Assembly: GCA_002011125.2 (NCBI GenBank)
Contig: MTMF02000009.1
Coordinates: 648,889 to 712,888, forward strand
Source: Candidatus Hydrothermarchaeum profundi
GTDB lineage: Archaea; Hydrothermarchaeota; Hydrothermarchaeia; Hydrothermarchaeales; Hydrothermarchaeaceae
Length of the DNA: 64,000 nucleotides
Direction: 5' to 3'
How positions within the stretch are numbered: the stretch's first letter is position 1; every line of letters starts with the position of its first letter. Under the pieces are notes generated by a model, which was not told where the DNA came from, did not search any database, and was given only the letters and a program-made list of their open reading frames with translations. This document shows positions 18,514 to 26,574 of this stretch, in pieces. A program made the position numbers and the translations under genes.

Positions 18514-18914
18514 TTAAGGAGTAATTCTATTTCTCTCTCCATTCCCTTCTTACTTAAGTAGCCTATGAACTTCTTTTCAACCTCCCCCTTATTATTAAAG
18601 AAAACAAATGCTGGAAGGCTATCTATCCCATATTTTTGTGCCAGCTCTTTTTCTTCATCAAAGTTTGCGGTGAGGAAATTTACTTTCCCGCTATACTCTT
18701 TTTTCAGCTCTCTCATAGTTGGAAGCATTTCCCAACAGTAGATACACCAGTCTGCAGCGAATTCAAGCACAATGGGATTTCTGCTTGATAGGGCAGCTTC
18801 AAACTTTTCAGGTGAGTAGTCGTACTCTATTGACTCGCCAGCAGTTTTTTCAATAGATTTCTCGCTAGATATACATCCAACAAGAATTATTAGAAGAAGT
18901 ATTATCTCTTTCAT
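18510..18914 (-). CDS. Thioredoxin-fold lipoprotein
   Basis: A 134-residue exported thioredoxin-like protein. The start at 18914 gives a short signal with lipobox LVGC; a longer frame to 18992 would bury it. The redox motif is WCIYC and the cis-Pro is in DSLPAFVFF. It heads the operon with the ten-heme cytochrome, Rieske and cytochrome b genes. A natural role is to keep heme-binding cysteines reduced for cytochrome c assembly, as CcmG/ResA do in bacteria; this is inference from context. Confidence 0.83.
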   Translation of the reverse strand: MKEIILLLIILVGCISSEKSIEKTAGESIEYDYSPEKFEAALSSRNPIVLEFAADWCIYCWEMLPTMRELKKEYSGKVNFLTANFDEEKELAQKYGIDSLPAFVFFNNKGEVEKKFIGYLSKKGMEREIELLLK

Positions 18915-19045
18915 TAAGGAGAAATAGTTTTTAGACGGATAAAAATTTTGCCAGAAAGAATAGTTTTGTGTAGATTTGGCATTATCGTGCATTAAATATA
19001 CTTAATATGTCCTTTTTCCCACACAAACTATGGAAGAAGAAAAAA

Positions 19046-19054
19046 TTTATATAT
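19046..19054 (+). promoter_or_regulatory. TATA box for the beta-propeller lipoprotein gene
   Basis: TTTATATAT lies in a run of A and T about 57-65 bases before the GTG start, giving an expected transcript start near 19078 and a leader of about 30 bases. GGAGGTGA follows in that leader, seven bases before the GTG at 19111. The divergent thioredoxin-like gene begins at 18914, so this interval holds the promoters of both arms of the electron-transfer island. Confidence 0.6.
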
Positions 19055-19110
19055 TGTTTAGGCAACCCCCTACTAGATTAGGTTAAAATTTTTGGATAGG
19101 AGGTGAAGAA

Positions 19111-20346
19111 GTGAAATATATTTTCAGCGCTACCTTTGTCGCTCTGTTGTTTATGGCCGTACTAGCATCGGGATGCATAGGGGGGGAAAAAGCAGCACCA
19201 TCTGAAACAGTAGCTCCTGAAGAAACTGCCCCGCCGGCTGTAACACTAGCTAAAGGAAGAGCTTTCACAGCGGGGCATGGGGGACACTTAGCGGTTATAG
19301 ATTTTGCGATAAATCCTAAAACTAAGGAATTTACAATATATAGCATAGGTAGGTTGGTGGCATATAGTCCTGATGGAAAAAAATACGGTGCAGAGAAAGC
19401 TTCTCATACAGTGTCTCTTTCTAAGGATGGCAAAACTCTCTACTGGGCGGCATTAGATGGAACGATAACTGAGATTGATCTGGATGCGGTAGGATTGACT
19501 CTAGATAAGGCTCCAGTAGGCACTCTGAAAGAATGGAGGACTTATAAGGCAAAGGATGTTGAGTGGGCTGAATTAGGTGGAGAAACTGATAATCTCCATT
19601 GTGGTTCAAGTCTAAGTCCTGATGGAAAGACGCTCTATGTTTCCAGTATAGGCAGCGGTGCAGTGCTCGTATATGATACCACAACGCATAAAAAAGTGGA
19701 CAAAATACCTGTAGATGCGTTTGGTTGTACTGCTGAAGTTACCCCGGATGGCAAATACTTATACTTCGCAAATATGGCGGCAGGCGTAGTCGACAAAGTT
19801 GACCTTTCTACTAGGGAGATCGTTAAGAAAATAGATACTACACAATACAATGGATATTTCTTGCATATAGGAGAGTTAGCGCCTGATGGTAGATACCTCT
19901 GGCAGACTGCGGCTAATGAATTTAAGGAAGGTAAGCCATACAATATACCCATCGAAGGAGCTTCAGGCATAGGCCAGGGCTATGTGATAATAATAGATAC
20001 GGTGAATGATAAAGTCGTAGATGCACTTAATGTCCCAGGTAACCCGCATGATGTGACCTTTACTAAAGATGGAAGGTTTGCCATTCTTTCAGCGAGGCAT
20101 CTGCCTGAGAATCCAACTAGTAGTGGCTTAGTCCTTGTTGATACTACTGAGAAAAAAGTTATCAGCGAGCATGATGTTTGTGGAGCATGTCATGATGAAC
20201 TAGGTGCTGATGTCAGCGAGTTTATAGATCCTGAGACTCAAGTGCTAACGAATCTAGGCTTGCTTGAACATCCTGAAACCGGACTCGCTTTGGCTTGCGG
20301 TATAGATATTACCTGGGAAAAGAGTACTACCTTAGGGTGCATGTAA
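19111..20346 (+). CDS. Beta-propeller lipoprotein with a c-type heme motif
   Basis: A 411-residue exported lipoprotein with lipobox ASGC and an Ala/Pro/Glu/Thr-rich linker, followed by YVTN-type beta-propeller repeats (LSPDGKTLYVS, VTPDGKYLYFA, LAPDGRYLW). Near the C-terminus C357-x-x-C360-H361 (CGACH) is a covalent heme site. The arrangement recalls, but does not equal, cytochrome cd1-type propellers; no d1-heme ligand set can be claimed. GTG at 19111 follows GGAGGTGA. It is divergent from the cytochrome b/Rieske/multiheme operon and probably takes part in the same extracytoplasmic electron transfer. A stem-loop terminator follows. Confidence 0.8.
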   Translation: MKYIFSATFVALLFMAVLASGCIGGEKAAPSETVAPEETAPPAVTLAKGRAFTAGHGGHLAVIDFAINPKTKEFTIYSIGRLVAYSPDGKKYGAEKASHTVSLSKDGKTLYWAALDGTITEIDLDAVGLTLDKAPVGTLKEWRTYKAKDVEWAELGGETDNLHCGSSLSPDGKTLYVSSIGSGAVLVYDTTTHKKVDKIPVDAFGCTAEVTPDGKYLYFANMAAGVVDKVDLSTREIVKKIDTTQYNGYFLHIGELAPDGRYLWQTAANEFKEGKPYNIPIEGASGIGQGYVIIIDTVNDKVVDALNVPGNPHDVTFTKDGRFAILSARHLPENPTSSGLVLVDTTEKKVISEHDVCGACHDELGADVSEFIDPETQVLTNLGLLEHPETGLALACGIDITWEKSTTLGCM

Positions 20347-20368
20347 AATAGACTGCACCCTTTTTTTT
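20334..20368 (+). terminator. Hairpin plus T-run terminator
   Basis: AGGGTGCA at 20334-20341 pairs perfectly with TGCACCCT at 20354-20361 across a 12-base loop, and is followed by a run of eight T. The stem overlaps the stop codon of the propeller gene. A bacterial-style hairpin and T-run is unusual in archaea, where T-runs alone usually suffice. It separates the propeller gene from the ABC operon. Confidence 0.7.
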
Positions 20369-20415
20369 ATTTTTTAAAAATATTTTTTTATTTTAATACT
20401 ATCTGAGGATTTTGC

Positions 20416-21633
20416 ATGGAAAAATTGAGCTTAACGTATGTAGCAAGGAAAAATATTAAGCGAAAGCTCTTTCGCAGTATTGCGTTAATACTAGCGGTAG
20501 GTATAGCAACTGGGGCTCTGTTTTCGAGTATTCTTATAATGAAAAGTGTGGAGCGTGGTTCTAAGACTGCTGTCTCCATGTTAGGGGCAGATTTAATGGT
20601 AGCACCTACTGGTTATGAAGCTGCGGCAAGAAGTTCTTTACTGGCTGGAGAACCACAGACCTTCTATATGGATCGCTCTATAGAAGAAAAAATAGCTAAG
20701 ATAGATGGCGTTGAAAAAACTTCATCACAAGTTTACGCGGAGACCTCTTCTTATCCCTGCTGTGGATTTAGGAAATCCTTTTTAGTCGGGTTTGATCCGA
20801 AAACGGATTTCACCGTCATGCCTTGGCTTAATAAAAAATTAGATAGGCCTTTTGGTGGGAATGATGTTATAATAGGCAGCGAGATTCCGGCTTACCCTGG
20901 ATTTACAACCTATGTGCATGGTCATGAGTTAACAATATGGGGGACTCTTCATCGCACAGGTCTGAAATATTTTGATAACACCATTTTTATTCCTATCGAG
21001 ACTCTCTATAAAATAGCCGAGGAAACTAGGCTGAATAGCAATGTAGCACCATTAGAAATCAACCGAAATCAAATTTCTGTAGTACTTGTTAAAGGAGAAG
21101 AGAAAGTCAGGCCAGACGTGTTAGAAGTTAGAATCGAAGGAAGAGTGCCCGGCGTTATTGCAATTCCTGTTGAGAGCGTAGTTCATACGGTTAAAATACA
21201 GGTTTCCTCTCTTTTTGGGAGCCTCTTCATTTTATCAGCGGTTTTGTGGGTTGCTAATACTCTTATGATTAGCGCTATTTTTTCTACGATCGTTTCTGAG
21301 AGGCAGAGGGAGCTGGGTATTCTTAGGGCGATTGGGGCTGATAGGAACGCGGTTTTTAGGCTTATAATATTGGAGGCGGTTATCTTAACAAGCATCGGAG
21401 GCATACTCGGAATAGCTTCTGGCCAGCTTATATTTTTAGCATTTAAAAATAGTATAACATCATCATTTACTTCTTTAAAAATACCATATATATGGCCTAG
21501 TGCCGTGAACATTTTGATGATTTCTCTGCTGAGTTTTATATCCGCGGTTAGTATGGGCGTCTTTGGGGCCATTTACCCAGCATTCAATAGCACTAAAATG
21601 GAGCCTTATCTAGCAATTAGGGCCGGTGAGTGA
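20416..21633 (+). CDS. FtsX/MacB-like ABC transporter permease
   Basis: A 405-residue permease of the FtsX/MacB family: one N-terminal helix, a large extracytoplasmic domain, then three C-terminal helices. The conserved C-terminal coupling region reads SERQRELGILRAIGADR. It shares a 182-base identical block with the second permease gene (see repeats). It overlaps the ATPase gene by eight bases. Such systems extract lipoproteins, export peptides or drive envelope processes; the position beside two lipoprotein-coding cytochrome arms suggests handling of an exported protein or cofactor (inference). Confidence 0.83.
   Translation: MEKLSLTYVARKNIKRKLFRSIALILAVGIATGALFSSILIMKSVERGSKTAVSMLGADLMVAPTGYEAAARSSLLAGEPQTFYMDRSIEEKIAKIDGVEKTSSQVYAETSSYPCCGFRKSFLVGFDPKTDFTVMPWLNKKLDRPFGGNDVIIGSEIPAYPGFTTYVHGHELTIWGTLHRTGLKYFDNTIFIPIETLYKIAEETRLNSNVAPLEINRNQISVVLVKGEEKVRPDVLEVRIEGRVPGVIAIPVESVVHTVKIQVSSLFGSLFILSAVLWVANTLMISAIFSTIVSERQRELGILRAIGADRNAVFRLIILEAVILTSIGGILGIASGQLIFLAFKNSITSSFTSLKIPYIWPSAVNILMISLLSFISAVSMGVFGAIYPAFNSTKMEPYLAIRAGE
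21235..21416 (+). repeat. 182-bp perfect repeat, copy 1
   Basis: Every base of 21235-21416 is identical to 23130-23311 when the two are compared by eye, while the flanks diverge at once. The block encodes the first C-terminal helix, the cytoplasmic coupling segment and the start of the next helix of the permease. Synonymous sites are identical too, so this is recent sequence exchange and not protein constraint alone. Confidence 0.92.
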
Positions 21634-22312
21634 AATGATAGTTACAGAAAATCTGACTAAAATATATAGGGTTGGAGACAGGGATATAGAGGCAGTCATT
21701 GATGTAGGACTTAGAATTAGTGATAATGAATTCGTATCTATTGTAGGCCATTCTGGTAGTGGGAAGACAACATTATTAAGCATGATAGGCGGTCTTACAA
21801 GGCCGACTAAAGGGAAAGTGTTTGTAGATGGTATAGATATTTGGTCGCTAGGAGATAAGGAACTTTCTAAGTTGAGGAATGAGAAGATCGGGTTTATTTT
21901 TCAGTTCTCAAGTCTAATACCTACTTTAACCGCACTTGAAAATGTCATGCTACCGGCGACCTTCAGCCAAAATAAGAAAAAAGAGGTGGCTATACGAGCT
22001 GAAGAAATGCTTGATCTTGTAGAACTCTCTCATAGGATCGATTCTTATCCATCACAACTTTCAGGAGGTGAGCAGAGGAGAGTTGCCATAGCTAGGGCGT
22101 TAGTAAATAAGCCAAAGATAATTCTCGCAGATGAGCCGACAGGCGATTTAGATCATGAAACGGAAAAAGATGTAATAGACCTCTTTCTCAAAATAAATAA
22201 AGAATTTAATACGACTTTTTTGCTCGTAACTCACAACATAGAATTAGCCATGAAGGCTGATAGAAAATTAGTGATGGATCAAGGTAAAATAATAGAAGAT
22301 CCAAATGACTAG
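21626..22312 (+). CDS. ABC transporter ATP-binding protein (LolD/MacB-like)
   Basis: A 228-residue ATPase. Walker A is GHSGSGKTT, the signature is LSGGEQRRVAIARAL, Walker B is IILADEPTGDLD, and the switch is VTHN. The DEPTGDLD and the Q-loop FQFSSLIP are typical of the LolD/MacB/FtsE group, which pairs with FtsX-like permeases rather than conventional importers. It overlaps both flanking permease genes by eight bases, so the three subunits are translationally coupled in the order permease-ATPase-permease. Two different permeases suggest a heterodimer. Confidence 0.9.
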   Translation: MSEMIVTENLTKIYRVGDRDIEAVIDVGLRISDNEFVSIVGHSGSGKTTLLSMIGGLTRPTKGKVFVDGIDIWSLGDKELSKLRNEKIGFIFQFSSLIPTLTALENVMLPATFSQNKKKEVAIRAEEMLDLVELSHRIDSYPSQLSGGEQRRVAIARALVNKPKIILADEPTGDLDHETEKDVIDLFLKINKEFNTTFLLVTHNIELAMKADRKLVMDQGKIIEDPND

Positions 22313-23528
22313 TGTAAGTTTGTCTTATTTAGCACGAAGAAATATAGTTCGCAAATCTTTCCGGAGTATTGTACTTATATTTGCGGTGAGCATCTCAGTC
22401 GGCGTCTTATTCTCTACCACTTTGATGCTTAAAAGCATCGATAAAGGAATAAAAGTGGAAATGGAGAGGTTAGGGGCAGACTTACTTGTGGCTCCGGTAG
22501 GATATGAAGCTAAGGCCCGTACAGTACTTGTTAGTGGAGAGCCGCAAATATTCTATATGGGCGAAGAAGTTGTTGATAAAATAATAGCTATTCCAGGGGT
22601 TGTAGCTGCTTCTCCGCAGATTTTTATGGAAACCTCTTCTTATTTGCTGTGTTGCGAGATTTTAGAAACTTTGTTAGTCGGGTTTGACCCAGAAACAGAC
22701 TTTACAGTGACCCCATGGATAGAGTCTAGGGTAGATGGGCCTATTGATTATGAGCGTGACATTATTACAGGAGGGATGGTGGCTGTGTATGAAGGATATG
22801 CATATTATATCTACGGACAGGAGTTTAGAGTTTATGCGAGACTTCAGAAGACAGGGTTAAATTATTTTGATAGGACGATCTTTATCCCTCGAGCTCGAGC
22901 ATATAAGTTGGCACAGCAAACAAAAGAGAGGAAAGGGGTAGCTCCACTGAAATTATCTTCTGGAGATGTCTCGATTGTTTTAGTGAGAGTTTCGCCTAAT
23001 GCGAATGTAACAAAAATAGCGGAACAGATAAAGAGAGATATCCCTGATGTAAGTGTTTTAAAGATACAGGATATGCTTGCAAATACTAAACAGATATTCC
23101 TTAAATTGTTTGGAGGCTTACTAGTATTTTCAGCGGTTTTGTGGGTTGCTAATACTCTTATGATTAGCGCTATTTTTTCTACGATCGTTTCTGAGAGGCA
23201 GAGGGAGCTGGGTATTCTTAGGGCGATTGGGGCTGATAGGAACGCGGTTTTTAGGCTTATAATATTGGAGGCGGTTATCTTAACAAGCATCGGAGGCATA
23301 CTCGGAATAGCCGTGGGAAGTATTACTTTTACTATTTTTAAGAGCCATATATTATCCTCTTTTACTATGCTTAAGTTCCCTTATATCTGGCCTTCCTCTC
23401 CTGAAATTTTGGCAATCGGTTTAGGTAGCTTCTTGGCATCCCTAGCTATGGGGATTATTGGAGCATTATATCCTGGCTTTATATCTACAAAATTAGAGCC
23501 ATATTTTGCAATAAGAAAAGGAGAATAA
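22305..23528 (+). CDS. FtsX/MacB-like ABC transporter permease
   Basis: A 407-residue paralogue of the permease encoded at 20416-21633, with the same layout and a clearly diverged extracytoplasmic domain. It keeps the two motifs around a short Cys pair (SYLLCCE here, SYPCCGF in the first copy) early in that domain. The shared 182-base block covers the coupling helix. Sequence divergence outside the block implies an old duplication followed by local homogenisation. It ends 26 bases before the convergent PCuAC-like gene. Confidence 0.83.
   Translation: MTSVSLSYLARRNIVRKSFRSIVLIFAVSISVGVLFSTTLMLKSIDKGIKVEMERLGADLLVAPVGYEAKARTVLVSGEPQIFYMGEEVVDKIIAIPGVVAASPQIFMETSSYLLCCEILETLLVGFDPETDFTVTPWIESRVDGPIDYERDIITGGMVAVYEGYAYYIYGQEFRVYARLQKTGLNYFDRTIFIPRARAYKLAQQTKERKGVAPLKLSSGDVSIVLVRVSPNANVTKIAEQIKRDIPDVSVLKIQDMLANTKQIFLKLFGGLLVFSAVLWVANTLMISAIFSTIVSERQRELGILRAIGADRNAVFRLIILEAVILTSIGGILGIAVGSITFTIFKSHILSSFTMLKFPYIWPSSPEILAIGLGSFLASLAMGIIGALYPGFISTKLEPYFAIRKGE
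23130..23311 (+). repeat. 182-bp perfect repeat, copy 2
   Basis: Second copy of the block at 21235-21416, offset by 1895 bases, in the same orientation and reading frame. The boundaries are sharp: the preceding base (T versus A) and following base (C versus T) already differ. Direct repeats of this length also make a deletion joining the two permease genes possible. Confidence 0.92.
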
Positions 23529-23554
23529 AGTAATTAAAACTAATTTCCTAACCT

Positions 23555-23950
23555 TTAAGAACGTTGGGCTTTTACTTCAACGCTGCCAAATTTTTCGAAT
23601 TCTAATATGAGAGTTATCTCATCTTCTGAAGGATCAGCTCCAAATGCCATTATATGATAGCCGCCTCTTTTAAGTGGCACCGTTTCTCCTTTTGGAATCT
23701 CAATTTTATCAACCTTTAGCATCATTCCGCCTGCTATGGTATGAAGCTCTACTTTTGCATTTGGAAACTCCTTTATTTTAGCCGAGATTAGATTATCTGC
23801 TCCTCCATGATTCTCTATAACCATAAAAATGGAGATAGCATTAGACATCCCGGAAGACATGAAATATACATCATGGACCTTGATCTCCGGAGGATTATTT
23901 ATGCATCCTGCTGCTACTATAAATATAGCGAGTAGAAGATATCTTCCCAT
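23555..23950 (-). CDS. PCuAC-like copper chaperone lipoprotein
   Basis: A 131-residue exported protein with lipobox AAGC from the ATG at 23950; an ATG at 23989 would add a longer N-region. It has the PCuAC (DUF461) fold pattern. A His-Thr-Ile-x-x-x-Met-Met region is followed about 20 residues later by GGYHIMAFG, the H-x-M copper-binding pair, with PKGETVPLKRGGYH typical of the family. PCuAC proteins deliver Cu(I) to extracytoplasmic copper enzymes such as cytochrome oxidase. No copper oxidase is in this window, so the client is unknown. It is convergent with the ABC operon. Confidence 0.78.
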   Translation of the reverse strand: MGRYLLLAIFIVAAGCINNPPEIKVHDVYFMSSGMSNAISIFMVIENHGGADNLISAKIKEFPNAKVELHTIAGGMMLKVDKIEIPKGETVPLKRGGYHIMAFGADPSEDEITLILEFEKFGSVEVKAQRS

Positions 23951-24152
23951 ATTGGTTGAATAAGCGTAGAATAATCTAGAAAATTTCATATTTCAGAGGC
24001 CCCTAAATTGGATTTCTTTTATTCTTTATACGATTGATGTTTTAACTTTTTTGCTACTTACTGCTAAAAAGGCTCTGAGCTAGTCTTTAAATTTATTATA
24101 TTCAGAAGAAATAATAAAAAACTATATTAACCATAGGAAATACGCTGTTAAT

Positions 24153-25505
24153 ATGCCTATCCATCCTATTGATTTCAGGTACGGAAGTCCTGAGATGAAG
24201 GCTATTTTTGAAGAGGAAAGTAGGTTGCAGAAATTACTTGATGTGGAAGCGGCTTTAGCGAGAGCGCACAAGAAAGTAGGCAATATCCCAAAAGAAGCGG
24301 CTGATATTATATCAAAAAATGCTACCGTGGATAAAGTAAAACTATCGAGGGTTAAAGAAATAGAAAATGAGATAAAACATGATCTTATGGCGGTTGTTAA
24401 GGCTCTGTCGGAGCAATGTGGAGAAGCTGGAAAGTACGTTCACTTGGGCGCTACTTCATATGATATAATAGACACAGCTAATGCATTGCAGTTCAGAGAA
24501 GCTTTAGAGGTCGTTGTTAAAGACCTTTATACTTTGGAGGGTGTGTTGCTAGATCTTGCAGAGAGGTACATCGATACTGTAGCCGTGGGCAGAACTCACG
24601 GACAACACGCCACCCCTATTACTTATGGCTTAAAATTCGCTATTTGGGCGAGAGAAACTAGAAGACATATAAAGCGCTTGCAACAGATGAAAGAGAGGGT
24701 TTTGGTTGGTAAAATGACCGGAGCGGTTGGGACGCAGGCATCTTTCGGTACGCAGGGGCCTAGGATTCAGGAGCTAGTGATGGAAGACTTAGGACTCAAG
24801 GCAGTCATGGTGTCTAATCAAGTAGTGCAAAGAGATAGATACGCTGAACTCATATCTATGCTCGCATTGATAGCAGCGTCACTTGACAAGTTTGCTAAAG
24901 AAATTAGGAATTTAATGCGTACTGAAATAGCGGAGGTTAGCGAGCCTTTTGCAGTAGACAAGCAGGTGGGGTCTTCTACAATGCCTCATAAAAGGAATCC
25001 TATTAATTGTGAGAAGGTCTGTGGATTAGCGAGAGTAGTGAAGTCAAATGTATTTGTCGCTTTAGAAAATGTGGCTCTCGAGCATGAACGAGACCTTACT
25101 AACTCCTCTCCAGAGAGAGTTATCTTTCCAGAGAGCTTTATCCTATTAGATGAGATGTTGAAAACAATGATCAAGGTTCTTAGAGGCTTAGTTTTATTCC
25201 CGGATAATATAGAGAGAAACTTGATGATGACTCGGGGATTAGAGATGGCAGAGGCAGTGATGATAGCTTTGGTCGAAAAAGGATTAGGCAGACAGGATGC
25301 TCACGAAATGTTAAGGGAAATATCTATGGAGGCTTATAAAAAGGGAGAATCGTTAGAGGAGGCTTTAAAGAAGGACTCTAGGATAACACAGCTTCTAAGC
25401 GATGAGGAGATTTCAAAGCTTGTAGATCCTCATAACTATATAGGAACTGCTATAGAGCAGGTGAGAAATGTCCTCGAAGTTTCTAGAAGAGAAAGAATTT
25501 CGTAA
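24153..25505 (+). CDS. purB: Adenylosuccinate lyase
   Basis: A 450-residue fumarase/aspartase-superfamily enzyme that cleaves SAICAR and adenylosuccinate to release fumarate in purine synthesis. The superfamily signature GSSTMPHKRNP is present, as is THGQHATPITYG with the catalytic His. The start is ATG at 24153 about 45 bases after an A+T-rich TATA-like tract. It runs into the methyltransferase gene with a 38-base overlap, so the two are co-transcribed. Confidence 0.94.
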   Translation: MPIHPIDFRYGSPEMKAIFEEESRLQKLLDVEAALARAHKKVGNIPKEAADIISKNATVDKVKLSRVKEIENEIKHDLMAVVKALSEQCGEAGKYVHLGATSYDIIDTANALQFREALEVVVKDLYTLEGVLLDLAERYIDTVAVGRTHGQHATPITYGLKFAIWARETRRHIKRLQQMKERVLVGKMTGAVGTQASFGTQGPRIQELVMEDLGLKAVMVSNQVVQRDRYAELISMLALIAASLDKFAKEIRNLMRTEIAEVSEPFAVDKQVGSSTMPHKRNPINCEKVCGLARVVKSNVFVALENVALEHERDLTNSSPERVIFPESFILLDEMLKTMIKVLRGLVLFPDNIERNLMMTRGLEMAEAVMIALVEKGLGRQDAHEMLREISMEAYKKGESLEEALKKDSRITQLLSDEEISKLVDPHNYIGTAIEQVRNVLEVSRRERIS

Positions 25506-26103
25506 TTTTTTCAACATACTTGGAGACTTGGAGCAAAGGGAAGAAATATTAGCCCAACTAGCAGAAAAAATAGAAGAGGGATCTAAAGTTGTAGATATAG
25601 CGACCGGCTCAGGATATTTTGCAAGGAATTTTTTAGAGAGAGAAGTATTCCTTGTATGCGTTGATATCGATACAAGGGCATTAATGTCTTTGAAAAAAGA
25701 GTTGTCCTCAATTTCTAAGAAAGCGCATTTTGAATTTATAATATCAGATGCCGCATGGTTGCCATTTAAAGAGCACGTGTTTGAGTACTCCATCGGCTGG
25801 TCAGCTCTTGTTCACATAAAAGACTGGAGAATCTCGGTTGAAGAGATGTTTAGAGTTTCTAGGAACATTATTTTAGCTGAGCCCTCCGGCGAGTATGCGG
25901 TTAGAGCGTTTAGAGATTTCATGTACAACTATAGCCCTCCTTCTCCCAGAGAGTGGTTAGGAGAATTTTATAGAAGGGGAAGTGTAAATATAAAGATAAA
26001 GGACTTTGTAATGGTGGTAGAGGTAAAAAGTGAGAATCGTAGTTGTGCTCCTAATGTTAATAGCAGTCTCTGGGTGCCTTCCTCAAAAGGTAGAGAGGCA
26101 TGA
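25468..26103 (+). CDS. Class I SAM-dependent methyltransferase
   Basis: A 211-residue Rossmann methyltransferase. Motif I is VVDIATGSGYFA, and the acidic end of strand two is VCVDID. Strand four (YSIGWSALVHI) contains no catalytic NPPY-type motif, so a small-molecule or lipid/protein substrate is more likely than DNA or RNA adenine. AGGTGA lies before the ATG, within the 3' end of purB. The last 25 residues overlap the next gene by 74 bases and look unlike a normal domain end, so the true reading frame there may be shorter or shifted. Confidence 0.75.
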   Translation: MSSKFLEEKEFRNFFNILGDLEQREEILAQLAEKIEEGSKVVDIATGSGYFARNFLEREVFLVCVDIDTRALMSLKKELSSISKKAHFEFIISDAAWLPFKEHVFEYSIGWSALVHIKDWRISVEEMFRVSRNIILAEPSGEYAVRAFRDFMYNYSPPSPREWLGEFYRRGSVNIKIKDFVMVVEVKSENRSCAPNVNSSLWVPSSKGREA

Positions 26104-26569
26104 GTTAGAGATTGAACCAGTTCTTGACCACTATGCCCTAAACGGCTATACAGAAAGTGCAGGGGAGGGCCTATACGTTATCCCAGGTTCCATAAAGGAT
26201 GCTAAGAGTGGACTACAGGAGATCGTTATTAACGGTGAGCCTCCTAAAACAGTATTTAGTACTGGTGATGAGCTAAATTTCGTAGTTTTCAGAGGAGTTT
26301 TTCCGACGGGCGGATTTAGTATTGAGATTAGAAGAGTTGAGAAGGAGAACACCTTTTTCTTCATTTTCGCTGACTATATAGATCCTGGGAAGGGCATGGC
26401 TGTGACTCATGCATATACATCACCTGCGGTGATAATACCTATAGGCAGGCTTGAAAGAGGCAACTACCGAGTAATGCTCCTTGTCACTAAAGTCCGTAGG
26501 ACCGCTGAGGGCGATGAAATAGTATATGAGGATAGGGAAAAAGCTATGGCGGAGTTCTCGGTAAAGTAG
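26030..26569 (+). CDS. Lipoprotein with PrcB-like C-terminal domain
   Basis: A 179-residue exported lipoprotein (lipobox VSGC). The second half has PTGGFSIEIRRVE followed by a hydrophobic strand, DPGKGMAVTHAYTSP and a final strand. This is the pattern of the PrcB C-terminal domain, first seen in the lipoprotein that associates with the subtilisin-like dentilisin of Treponema. The next gene, six bases downstream, encodes a large subtilisin-like protease, so it is probably an accessory or inhibitor of that protease. The GTG at 26030 lies inside the upstream methyltransferase gene. Confidence 0.65.
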   Translation: MRIVVVLLMLIAVSGCLPQKVERHELEIEPVLDHYALNGYTESAGEGLYVIPGSIKDAKSGLQEIVINGEPPKTVFSTGDELNFVVFRGVFPTGGFSIEIRRVEKENTFFFIFADYIDPGKGMAVTHAYTSPAVIIPIGRLERGNYRVMLLVTKVRRTAEGDEIVYEDREKAMAEFSVK

Positions 26570-26574
26570 TTTCT

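Noticed and set aside
19111..20346. Beta-propeller with CXXCH as a cytochrome cd1 nitrite reductase
   Set aside because: The heme c motif is at the C-terminus, no separate cytochrome c domain is present and the length is too short.
21183..21572. Open frame on the minus strand, repeated almost exactly at 22862-23299
   Set aside because: Both are shadows of the shared 182-bp block in the permease genes; no ribosome site and no family match.
21235..23311. The 182-bp direct repeat as a mobile element
   Set aside because: It has no terminal inverted repeats, no transposase and stays in frame inside two paralogous genes.
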